A stretch of 64,000 nucleotides of DNA from Lampris incognitus (taxonomy: Eukaryota; Chordata; Actinopteri; Lampriformes; Lampridae): contig NC_079216.1 in assembly GCF_029633865.1 (NCBI RefSeq), positions 19,933,019 through 19,997,018 of the forward strand, written 5' to 3'. Below are positions 46,872-59,200 of the stretch, piece by piece. A model generated the notes under the pieces. That model had not been told where the DNA came from, did not search any database, and saw nothing but the letters and a program-made list of their open reading frames with translations. Each line of letters begins with the position of its first letter. Within the stretch, counting starts at the first letter, position 1. Both the position numbers and the translations under genes were made by a program.

Positions 46872-49800
46872 GTTTTATGATCTCATTTTGAATAGCATAG
46901 TTTAATGTTATTGTGAGGGTGTGCTAGTGATGGTTCAGATGAAGGGCTAGCAAATGACAGAGAGATGATTGAATGTCTTGGAACATTTGAGACAGACATG
47001 AGTGTCTGTGGGTATTTTTGTTGGTATATGCACCTGTCTTTCTGTCAGATACCCAGACAGCACACATATGCTACCATGATATACTGGCAATGAAATCAAA
47101 ATCACTGGAACCATGTTGGTTAAGATTTTTCAAGGACCCCCAGTCTACCTCATATTTTTTTTAAATCCAGCCTAAAACTCAGTAATGATGTAATTAGCCT
47201 GACTGAAATAATATTCTTCAACATCTGTCCATTTCTCAGGGTGTGATGAAGTTAGCCCTCGTGCTACTGAGCTCAAGTATGCACCAAGAAAACTAGTTAG
47301 GTTATAAAAGAAAATAGAGGCTGGATGAAAGCAGGTGTGTCAGTTAGTTTGTATTTTTCTACCAAATTGTACTACCATAGCTATTACCACTGTATGATAA
47401 TCAGACTAGTTATCTTATCAGTTAACCAGCTGCTCTTGTCTTTTTACTCTCTCATCTAGGGTCAACGTTGCCCATTCAATAGACTTTGAAATTGAGTCCC
47501 AGATTGATCTTGGACTTAATCCCAGACTTTGTGAGTACCCCTGCTACACTCAGTGCTTTAAGTGGGCTGGTATTCATTGGTAAACGTGTTGGCACTGGCT
47601 GTTAAGATTGATGGGACTTTTTCTCTGTCACCTCTCATAAGCTCTGGATATGCAGTGTTTATACCTCTGCCAGCTTAACTCGCTGACTCGCTTGCTCCCT
47701 AAACAGTCACTGTTCTGTTGTAGTCCAGAGCAATAACTTATGTCAAATCAAAGGGTTTCATTACCCAGACCTCACCATGTTAAGGTAAGTTCACAGCAAA
47801 TCTGACGAGGTTCATCAGAGGGCACATGGGGATGTAATGGAACCCCAAATTATCTGGTCTACTGGCAGTTACTGGTGGTTACCACATATTGCAATCACAG
47901 CATAGTAAGATGGTGACATATGTACTCTTGGGCTCCCATCCTTGGTTCAGGGATGGTCATTTCCTCTTCACGTACACTACCGTTCAAAAGTTTGGGATCA
48001 CCCAAACAATTTCGTGTTTTCCATGAAAAGTCACACTTATTCACCACCATATGTTGTGAAATGAATAGAAAATAGAGTCAAGACATTGACAAGGTTAGAA
48101 ATAATGATTTTTATTTGAAATAAGATTTTTTTTACATCAAACTTTGCTTTCGTTAAAGAATCCTCCATTTGCAGCAATTACAGCATTGCAGACCTTTGGC
48201 ATTCTAGCTGTTAATTTGTTGAGGTAATCTGGAGAAATTGCACCCCACGCTTCCAGAAGCAGCTCCCACAAGTTGGATTGGTTGGATGGGCACTTCTTTG
48301 AGCAGATTGAGTTTCTGGAGCATCACATTTGTGGGGTCAATTAAACGCTCAAAATGGCCAGAAAAAGATAACTTTCATCTGAAACTCGACAGTCTATTCT
48401 TGTTCTTAGAAATGAAGGCTATTCCATGCGAGAAATTGCTAAGAAATTGAAGATTTCCTACACCGGTGTGTACTACTCCCTTCAGAGGACAGCACAAACA
48501 GGCTCTAACAGGTACTATTTAATGAAGATGCCAGTTGGGGACCTGTGAGGCGTCTGTTTCTCAAACTAGAGACTCTAATGTACTTATCTTCTTGCTCAGT
48601 TGTGCAACGCGGCTTCCCACTTCTTTTTCTACTCTGGTTAGAGCCTGTTTGTGCTGTCCTCTGAAGGGAGTAGTAAACACCGGTGTAGGAAATCTTCAAT
48701 TTCTTAGCAATTTCTCGCATGGAATAGCCTTCATTTCTAAGAACAAGAATAGACTGTCGAGTTTCAGATGAAAGTTCTCTTTTTCTGGCCATTTTGAGCG
48801 TTTAATTGACCCCACAAATGTGATGCTCCAGAAACTCAATCTGCTCAAAGAAGTGCCCATCCAACCAATCCAACTTGTGGGAGCTGCTTCTGGAAGCGTG
48901 GGGTGCAATTTCTCCAGATTACCTCAACAAATTAACAGCTAGAATGCCAAAGGTCTGCAATGCTGTAATTGCTGCAAATGGAGGATTCTTTGACGAAAGC
49001 AAAGTTTGATGTAAAAAAAATCTTATTTCAAATACAAATCATTATTTCTAACCTTGTCAATGTCTTGACTCTATTTTCTATTCATTTCACAACATATGGT
49101 GGTGAATAAGTGTGACTTTTCATGGAAAACACAAAATTGTTTGGGTGATCCCAAACTTTTGAACGGTAGTGTAGATGGCCTCTTTGACTACCCGTTCAAA
49201 CAAGCGTTCCTCTCTGTGAAGGATGTGCACATCCTAATCCTTGAAAGAGTGGCCACTGGCCTGTAGATGGGTGTAGACTGCAGAGTCCTGGCCTGATGTG
49301 TTAGCTCTTCTGTATCGTGCCATCCTCTTGGCCAGCGTTTGTTTGGTTTCCCCAATGTACAAGTCACGGCAATCCTCCTGGCACTGTTAAGTGCCAGGAG
49401 GCACTGTTAAGTCATTTTATGTTTAAATAAAACTGAATTCACTGTCACTTACAGAGCATGCGCAGGAAAGCATCACCAGGAGTGTATTGTGTACTTCTGG
49501 GGCAACGCAGATTTTTTCCTCTCTGTTACCTTGACGTTTTGTTCAGTAAATCATGTGCACTTACCGGATTGTATCTGTGGCTTTGTGAGTATCTTCACTT
49601 AAATACTGGCATGGTGGCAGCGTCTAATGAACTTACACTCTGGGAGTCCGGTGCACTAACCCTAACCCTACTCTTGTGAGTCACACTGTAGATTATTTCT
49701 ACTGCTAAGCATGAACTAGGAAGCTATCACTAACATGGCTAACATGCACAGAACACCAAAGCAGCGGTGCCTAATGAAAATAGAGACTATGAATTCATTT

Positions 49801-52800
49801 GAAAACTGGCATCAGAAGCTTATCTTCACACTGTCACTAGATAACGAGTTTGCTCCTTTTTTTGTTGAGGGCGTGCACTGGGAGGAAAACATCTAAAGTG
49901 TCTCCATTCAGAGGTTTCACAGATGACAGTGATGAAGTTCCAGGTGCTTTGAGAAGTACCAGACAGCAAAAAGTTAATATACTGGCGTTAATGCTGGGGC
50001 AAATTGATTGTCTCACACACGTCATCTGGGCAGAGGAAGAAAGACAAGGAGACTTTGTGGTGGAATGAGGAAGTACAGCAAAGTATACAGAGAAAGAGGT
50101 TGCCAGAAAAGAAGTGGGATATTCAGGGAGATGAAGAAAGTAGACATGAGTACAAGGAGATGTGGTGTAAAGCAAAGGGAGAGGTGGCGAAGGCAAAGGA
50201 AAAGGCATATGGTGAGTTGTATGAGAGGTTAGACACTAAGGAAGGAGAAAGTTCTGAGCTGGGAAGGATATACAGCAGGTTAGGGTTATCAAGGATAGAG
50301 ATGGAACTGTGCTGACAAGTGAGGAGAGTGTGCTGAGAAGGTGGAAGGAGTACTTTGAGGGGCTGATGAATGAAGAAAATTAGATAAAGAGAAGGTTGGA
50401 TGATGTGAGGATAGCGAATCAGAAAGTGTGGTGGATTAGTAAGGAGGAAGTGAGGGCAGCTATGAAGAGGATGAAGAGTGGAAAGGCGGTTGGTCCTGAT
50501 GAAATACCTGGGGAAAAATTGAGGTTTTTAGGAGAGATGGCAGTGGAATTTTTAACTAGATTGTTTAACACAATCTTGGAAAGTGAGAGGATGCCTGAGG
50601 AGTGGAGAAGAAGCATATATGCACGGGAGAGAAAATGAATGAAAGTCAGTAGGAGCAAGATAGAATACATATGCGTGAATGGGAGGGAGGACAGCAGAAT
50701 GGTGAGGATGCAAGGAGTAGAGGTGACAAAGGCGTATGAGTTTAAATACTTGTGGTCAATTGTCCAAAGTAACGGGGAGTACAGAAGAGAGGTGAAGAAG
50801 AGCGTGCAGACAGGGCGGAGTGGGTGGAGAAGAATACCAGGAGTGATTTGCGACAGAAGGGTACCACCAAGAGTTAAAGCGAAGATTTACAAAATGGTAG
50901 TGAGACCAGCTATGTTGTATAATTTGGAGACAGTGGCATTGATGAAAAGACAGGAGGCGAAGCTGGAGGTTGCAGAGTTGAAGATGCTAAGATTTTCTTT
51001 GGGAGTGACAAAGAAGGACAGGATTAGGAATGGTTATATAGAGGGATACTTGTACTCCTTCACTTGGGGCAGCAACTCATCCCCAACCCGGAGGGAGCAA
51101 TCCATCATTTTCCAGAAGAGGACCATGGCCTCAGACTTGGAGGTGCTGACTCTCATCCTGGCCACTTCACACTCAGTTGCAAACCGCCACAGTGCATGCT
51201 GGAGGTCGCGTTCTGATGAAGCCAACAAAACCACATCATCGTCGAAGAGCAGAGATGCAATTCTGAGCGGACTCACTCCTCACCTTGGCTGTGCCTTGAG
51301 ATTCTGTCCATGAATATCACAAACAGAATCGGAGACAAGGGACAACCTTGGCGGAGTCCAACACCCACCAAAAACGTGTTTGACTTTGTACCGAGAATAT
51401 GGACACAGCTCTCACTTTGAATATACAAGGACTGGATGGCTTGTAGCAACTGCCCCGGTACCCCATACTCCCGCAGTACCCCCCAAAGAGTGCCCCGGGG
51501 TACACAGTCGTAAGCCTTCTCCAAGTCCACTAAACACATGTAGACTGGCTGGTCAAACTCCCATGCCCCCCTCAGCGCTTCTGCAAGGGTAAAGAGTTGG
51601 TCTGTTGTTCCATGGCCAGGACGGAATCTGCATTTTTCCTCCTGGATCTGAGGTTCGACAATTGGTCAGAGCCTCCTTTCGAGCACCCTAGAGTGGACTT
51701 TCCCAGGGAGGCTGAGCAATGTGATGCCCCGATAATTGGAGCACACCCTTCGGTCCCCTTTTTTGAATTTGCGAAGAAGGAGCTAAGCCGGGAGGCAAAG
51801 CTCTCAATTTACCAGTCAATCTTCGTTCCGATCCTCACCTATGGTCATGAGCTTTAGGTAGTGACTGAAAGGGGGGGGTTGTGGCTACAAGCGGCTGAAA
51901 TGAGTTTCCTGCGTGGGGTGTCTGGGCTCAGCCTTAGAGATAGGGTGAGGAGCTCGGACATCCAGAAGGAGCTTGGAGTAGAGCCGCTGCTCCTTCGCAT
52001 CGAAAGGAGCCAGTTGAGATGGTTCGGGCATCTGATTAGAATGCCTCCTGGGCGCCTTCCTTTGGAGGTTTACCGGGCACGGCCAACTGGGAGGAGACCC
52101 TGGGGTAGACCCAGAATGCGCTGGAGGGACTACATGTCCAATCTGGCCTGGGTACGCCTTGGGATCCCCCAGGAGGAGCTGGAGGGCATTGCTGGGGAGA
52201 GGGACAACTGGAGTGCCCTACTTAGCCTGCTGCCACTGCAACCCGACCCCGGAAAAGCGGCTGAAGATGAGATGAGATGAGATATATTAGAGGGGCAGCT
52301 CAGGTTTGACGGTTTGGCGACAAAGCAAGAGAGGCAAGATTGAGATGGCTTGGACATGTGTGGAGGAGAGATGCTGGGTATATTGGGAGAAGGATGCTGA
52401 ATATGGAGCTGCCAGGAAAGAGAAAAGAGGAAGGCTAAAAGGAAGGTTTATGGATGTGGTGAGAGAGGACATGCAGGTAGCTGGTGCGAAAAAGGAAGAT
52501 GCAGAGGACAGGAAGAAATGGAAATGGATGATCAGCTATAGCAACCCCTAATGGGAGCAGCCGAAAGTAGTAGTAGTAGGAGTAATAGTAGTAGTGTCTC
52601 ACACAACACAATCGTCAGAAATTCCACCTCCATAGCGTACAGCCGACCAAGCCGGAGGTAACATGGGGATTCAAACCACCGATCCCCATGTTGGTAGGCC
52701 ATGGAATAGCCTGCCATGCCACCCAGACGCCACTAGTTCCACCTCTTACGATGTGTGTGCATCACATGGAGTTCCACGTGCTGTTTTTAAATGACCTTTC

Positions 52801-53159
52801 ATGCCTTTCAAAGTTTAAATGTCTTTCTTACTAGTTGATCTTTCAAATGGCTTGCTTTCTCTGCAACACTAAGCACTTCACCTTTATCTGCTTTCTTCTT
52901 AATGTAATTTGTTTCCTGTTTTTATTCCTTTTTAAATGTATAAGCACTTTTTGCTACATGTTTTTTATGAAAGGTGCTATACAGATCAAGTCCATTATTA
53001 TTGTTGTTATTATATTATATTATTTTTACCATTATTATATTATTATTATGTATTATATAATATTATTATATATTATATAATGTTATTTATTATTTCATTA
53101 TTATTTATTTTATTATTTCATATTTCTATATTTTATTTAGTATACTTTCTTATTTATTA

Positions 53160-53207
<48 letters not shown>

Positions 53208-56200
53208 ATAAAGACATGTAGGTCAGGTGAATCGGCCATACTAAATTGTCCCTAGGTGTGAATGTGTCGGCCCTGTGATGGCCTAGCAGCCTGTCCAGGG
53301 TGTCTCCCCACCTGCCGCCCAATGACTGCTGAGATAGGCTCCAGCATCCCGCGACCCCAACTGGGATAAGCGGCTTGGATAATGGATGGATGAAATGGAT
53401 ATTATTATTTCAGAAATGCATGTTGTGTACATCAGCAATATCTCTTTGTATCTATTATTCACCATAGAATATACAAATGCAACAACTAAGGGTTTGACAA
53501 TATGCACACCAAAATGCCAACAAGGATAATAGCCACACTTATCTTTTTCCACTTCAAGCACAGACTGAACTGCACTGTCTATTCCAGGATTGAACTCTAA
53601 ATGGTGATGGTATTTCTTTTTTAGGGCATGTAATTTAGAGAGGTACTGAATCCTACCTAAATTAACTGAGTTGCAATCATTTAACTGCCTCCCCCCCTTT
53701 CTCTCTCGCTCAGACTGTGGTAAAGGAATGGTGGCAGCAACCGTTTCGGACTGTTTTCTGAACTTTCACAAGCTTCGTCTGCTGCTGCAGGGGGACAGAG
53801 AGTGAGTTATGAGTACGCAGTACACAAAAAAGCAGTGTATTCATCGAATTAAGACGTTAGGACTTGCAGATGTGCATTTGAAATGAGGTCGAAAACTGCT
53901 TTAGTTTCTTCTACTTCACAGAGACCCTAACATTTCCAATGTATTTTTGTTGTTCAGACCACACTGGCTAAAGCGGCTGTTCACCGACTTCATCAGTTTC
54001 ACTGTCAAACTGGTCATCAAAGGACAGGTCAGGACAAATGAGCGTGAGGAAGCAAGAGAAAGACAGGGAGAGAGTGAGAGTGTTTATAAGTGGTCAGGGG
54101 TAGCATTTGAGGGGGGGGGGTGTTAAATAATATTAGCGCGGTTGCCTCACAGCAAGAAAGTCCTGGGTTCAGCCCTGGGTAGTCCAACCTTGGTGGGTCA
54201 TCCCGGGTCGTCCTCTGTGTGGAGTTTGCATGTTCTCCCAGTGTCTGTGTCGGTTTCTCCGGGGGCTCCGGTTTCCTCCCACAGTCTAAAGACATGTAGG
54301 TCAGCTGAATTGGCCATAATAAATTGTCCCTAGGTATGAATGTTTGTGTGTGTGTGTGTGTGTGTGTGTGGGCCCTGTGATGGCCTGCCGGCCTGTCCAG
54401 GGTGTCTCCCCGCCTGCTGCCCAATGACTGCTGGAATAGGCTCCAGCATCCCCGCGACCAGGATAAGCAGTTCAGCTAATGGACTAATGGATGGGTTAAA
54501 TAATATTAGGTTGAGCAGTCCTGATTGAACGCCATCCTAAATGGAGGCTATGGTGAATCAATGCTGACCCTACTGCACACATGATGAGACTACTTTGCAA
54601 ACAAACCCTTCATATTTACGATGATATACACTACCGTTCAAAAGTTTGGGATCACATTGAAATGTCCATATTTTTGAAGGAAAAGCACTGTACTGTTCAA
54701 TGAAGATAACTTTAAACTAGTCTTAACTTTAAAGAAATACACTCTATACATTGCTAATGTGGTAAATGACTATTCTAGCTGCAAATGTCTGGTTTTTGGT
54801 GCAATATCTACATAGGTGTATAGAGGCCCATTTCAAGCAACTATCACTCCAGTGTTCTAATGGTACAATGTGTTTGCTCATTGGCTCAGAAGGCTAATTG
54901 ATGATTAGAAAACCCTTGTGCAATCATGTTCACACATCTGAAAAGAGTTTAGCTCGTTACAGAAGCTACAAAACTGACCTTCCTTTGAGCAGATTGAGTT
55001 TCTGGAGCATCACATTTGTGGGGTCAATTAAACGCTCAAAATGGCCAGAAAAAGAGAACTTTCATCTGAAACTCGACAGTCTATTCTTGTTCTTAGAAAT
55101 GAAGGCTATTCCATGTGAGAAATTGCTAAGAAATTGAAGATTTCCTACACCGGTGTGTACTACTCCCTTCAGAGGACAGCACAAACAGGCTCTAACCAGA
55201 GTAGAAAAAGAAGTGGGAGGCCGCGTTGCACAACTGAGCAAGAAGATAAGTACATTAGAGTCTCTAGTTTGAGAAACAGACGCCTCACAGGTCCCCAACT
55301 GGCATCTTCATTAAATAGTACCCGCAAAACACCAGTGTCAACATCTACAGTGAAGAGGCGGCTGCGGGATTCTGGGCTTCAGGGCAGAGTGGCAAAGAAA
55401 AAGCCATATCTGAGACTGACCAATAAAAGAAAAAGATTAAGATGGGCAAAAGAACACAGACATTGGACAGAGGAAGACTGGAAAAAAGTGTTGTGGACGG
55501 ATGAATCCAAGTTTGAGGTGTTTGGATCACAAAGAAGAACGTTTGTGAGACGCAGAACAAATGAAAAGATGCTGGAAGAATGCCTGACGCCATCTGTTAA
55601 GCATGGTGGAGGTAATGTGATGGTCTGGGGTTGCTTTGGTGCTGGTAAGGTGGGAGATTTGTACAGGGTAAAAGGGATTCTGAATAAGGAAGGCTATCAC
55701 TCCATTTTGCAACGCCATGCCATACCCAGTGGACAGCGCTTGATTGGAGCCAATTTCATCCTACAACAGGACAATGACCCTAAACACACCTCCAAATTGT
55801 GCAAGAACTATTTAGAGCAGAAGCAGGCAGCTGGTATTCTCTCGGTAATGGAGTGGCCAGCGCAGTCACCAGATCTGAACCCCATTGAGCTGTTGTGGGA
55901 GCAGCTTGACCGTATGGTACGCAAGAAGTGCCCATCCAACCAATCCAACTTGTGGGAGCTGCTTCTGGAAGCGTGGGGTGCAATTTCTCCAGATTACCTC
56001 AACAAATTAACAGCTAGAATGCCAAAGGTCTGCAATGCTGTAATTGCTGCAAATGGAGGATTCTTTGACGAAAGCAAAGTTTGATGTAAAAAAAATCTTA
56101 TTTCAAATACAAATCATTATTTCTAACCTTGTCAATGTCTTGACTCTATTTTCTATTCATTTCACAACATATGGTGGTGAATAAGTGTGACTTTTCATGG

Positions 56201-59200
56201 AAAACACAAAATTGTTTGGGTGATGCCAAACTTTTGAACGGTAGTGTAAATATTTATGAATAATAATAATGATCTTTTCAGGCACAACATAACCAGCCTG
56301 GTTGTCCAAAACCTACTTTGCATGCAAAGCAAAACCTTCAAATTAACAATGCCCCCTGCAAAAGGTTATTTTTATAACAGGCCAAAATAATTAAATCTTC
56401 ATAAGGAAACTACAATTTGCAACGCCTGTTTAAACGCCAATCAAACAAACCCCAGCAAAAACCCCCAGCAAATTCAATCAGTCACTTGAAGAAGTGACTG
56501 ATTGAATTCATGGTTTCTCAGTAATTCTGCAGAGTTGTGAAGTGGGCAGTAGGTAAATAATGATGCTGCTGCTACACTGTATCTCAACAAACCACTACTT
56601 GTTTGTAATAACTAATAATTTTGCACGCATGCATGGTTGCAGCATTTATATCCAGGTTTGAACTGAATTAAAATCGACAATATCAAGACAAAATCTGATT
56701 ATCTGTTTATTTTGTCTTACGTGGATGTTTTCTTAAATGTCACAGCACTGTAGGTCTGACGTCACTAATGTGTTTATTCTCCAATGCAGATTTGTCAAGA
56801 AATCAACAAGGTGGCAAACATACTGGCTGAATTCATACAAAAAACAGCAGGTGTGTGTGTGTGTGTGTGTATAGTAAGTCAAAACGTGCATGTTTTCTTG
56901 TACTTCTATCTTTAGGAGGCCCGATTTGACCATCAAAGTGAGGACTTTTTTTCTTTTCTTTTTTTTTACAAAGCGAGGACATTTTGGTGGGTCCTCACCC
57001 CCCCCCCTCTTTTTTCTCCCCAATTGCACTTGGCAAATTACCCAACTCTTCTGAGCTGTCCTGGTCATTGCTCCACCCCCTCTGCCGATCCGGGGAGGGC
57101 TGCAGACTACCACATGCCTCCTCCGATACTTGTGGAGTCGCCAGCCGCTTCTTTTCATGTGACATTGAGGAGTTTCACCAGGGGGACGTAGCGCGTGGGA
57201 GGATCACGCTATTAGTGCTCTGTGGAATTAGTTTTCTTGCTCGCTGTTCATGGCAGCGTTGTCCAGAGTAGAATGAGCTTTTCTTAAAGGCTAACAAAAA
57301 CTGCGGGGCGGGGTTTGATATCTGTAGCCCATCCCAACATTTTTCCCAGATTCTGACATTTTTTTAGATCTCAGATGGGGCCGCAGTCTATCTAAATTTT
57401 GATGTTTTGTTGACCTTTAAGATTAAGAATTAGGATTAGTTTGAGGTTAGGGTTAAGGGCAGGGGAATGAATAAAGTCAATTAGGAGTCAAAATGTCTTG
57501 ATGCGTGCTCGATATTCTAGGTAAGAAAATCCAAGAAGATTGAATCAGTTCAGAAAGAAACGCTATGCCACCCTCCTAAGTGCCTATGCACCAACTCTAC
57601 CATCAGAGGATGACGTAAAGGACTACTTCTATCAGTCACTAGATGAGGCTCTCCGTCGTATACCCGAGGAGGACAAGATCTTTTTGCTGAGCGATTTCAA
57701 TGCCAGAGTGGGGAAAGACAGTAAGGTGTGGAGCGGTGTCATTGGCGGGCATGGCATTGGGCAAGTCAATGCCAACGGTCTGCAACTGCTAAGCATCTGT
57801 GCTGAGCATGGCTTGACCATCGCAAACACCCTCTTCCAATTAAAAAATAAACACATTACATCCTAGATGCACCCATGCTCCAAAAATTGGCACTTGTTGG
57901 ACTACATCATTGTGACCCACGACTGCCTGCCAACTCACCCCTCAAATGTTATAGTTAAGTTTGCAGATGACACCACAGTCATTGGCCGTATCACCAACAA
58001 TGACGAGATGGCCTACAGAGACGAGATTGAGCACCTCACATCATCGTGTACTACCAACAATCTTGTCCTTAATGTGCAGAAGACAAAGGAGCTGATTGTG
58101 GACTTCAGGAGGTCTAGAAGCTGCAGCCGCTCCCCCATACACATCAATAGGGTGGAAGTGGAGCGTGTTTCCAGCTTTAAATTCCTTGGAGTCCACATCA
58201 GCGAGGACCTTTTGTGGACATTAAACACCCAGGCCCTTGTGAAAAAGGCCCAACAATGCCTGCATTTCCTGAGGAGGTTGAAGAGCGCCCATCTACCCCC
58301 CAAAATTCTCACCAACTTCTACCACTGCAACATAGAGAGCATCCTGACCATCTGCATCTCAGTGTGGTACGGCAACTGCACCTCAGTAGACCAGAAAGCT
58401 CTGCAGCGGATCGTCAAAGCGGCCCAGCATATCACCGGTACCCAGCTCCCAGCCATAAAAGAAATTTATCAAAAACACTGCCTTCGAAGGGGTCTGAGCA
58501 TCAGCAGAGATCCCACCCACCCCAACCATGGACTGTTCTCCCCCCTGCGCTCTGGGAGGCACTACAGGAGCCTCAGAGCCCGCACTACCAGGCTCAAAAA
58601 CAGCTTCTTTCCACAAGCTGTTGCTCACCTGAACCTGGCTACCCACTGAATATCTGTAGATATTTTTTAAATATTTTGTACTCCAGCTCTTTTTTAACTT
58701 ATTTTTAGCTTCTGGTCTTCATGTGTGTATATCTTATACTGTGTTTGCTGTGTTTGTCTGTGTCTGTCTTACACTGTTTGGTGAAGCCACAGCCCTCATT
58801 TCATTTTTAACATGTGCCTGCACATTGTTTTTAATGACAATAAAATCGAATTGAATTTTGAAACCCTTTTGAACCAGCCCTCCCCAACATTTCCCTCAGT
58901 CTTGGATAAACTACCTGTCCGCCCCACCATCCAAGACCTTGACCTTCCACCAACCTTCGAAGAGGTTCATTGTGCAGTTAAGTCGCTGAAAAACAACAAG
59001 ACCTCTGGCCCTGATAGTATCCCTGCAGAGATTTTTTCAACAGAGAGGCTACCTCTGCACCCGTGCACATTTCCTGATCATCCCACACGTATGGAAGAAC
59101 GAAACCATCCCTCAGCAGTGGAGGGATGCTAACATCATCTCCATATATAAAGGCAAAGGAGACAAGTCCCTCTGTGGCAACAGCCATGGCATTTCACTAC

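Noticed and set aside
46511..46891. 126-codon Ser/Leu-rich frame
   Set aside because: Translation of a (CT)n tract in cetp intron 3.
48238..48450. 70-codon frame appearing twice in opposite orientations (also 48,696-48,908)
   Set aside because: Antisense reading across the deletion join in the palindromic Tc1 derivative; not a gene.
49655..49672. CCCTAACCCTA, telomere-like
   Set aside because: Only two units; too short for an interstitial telomere array.
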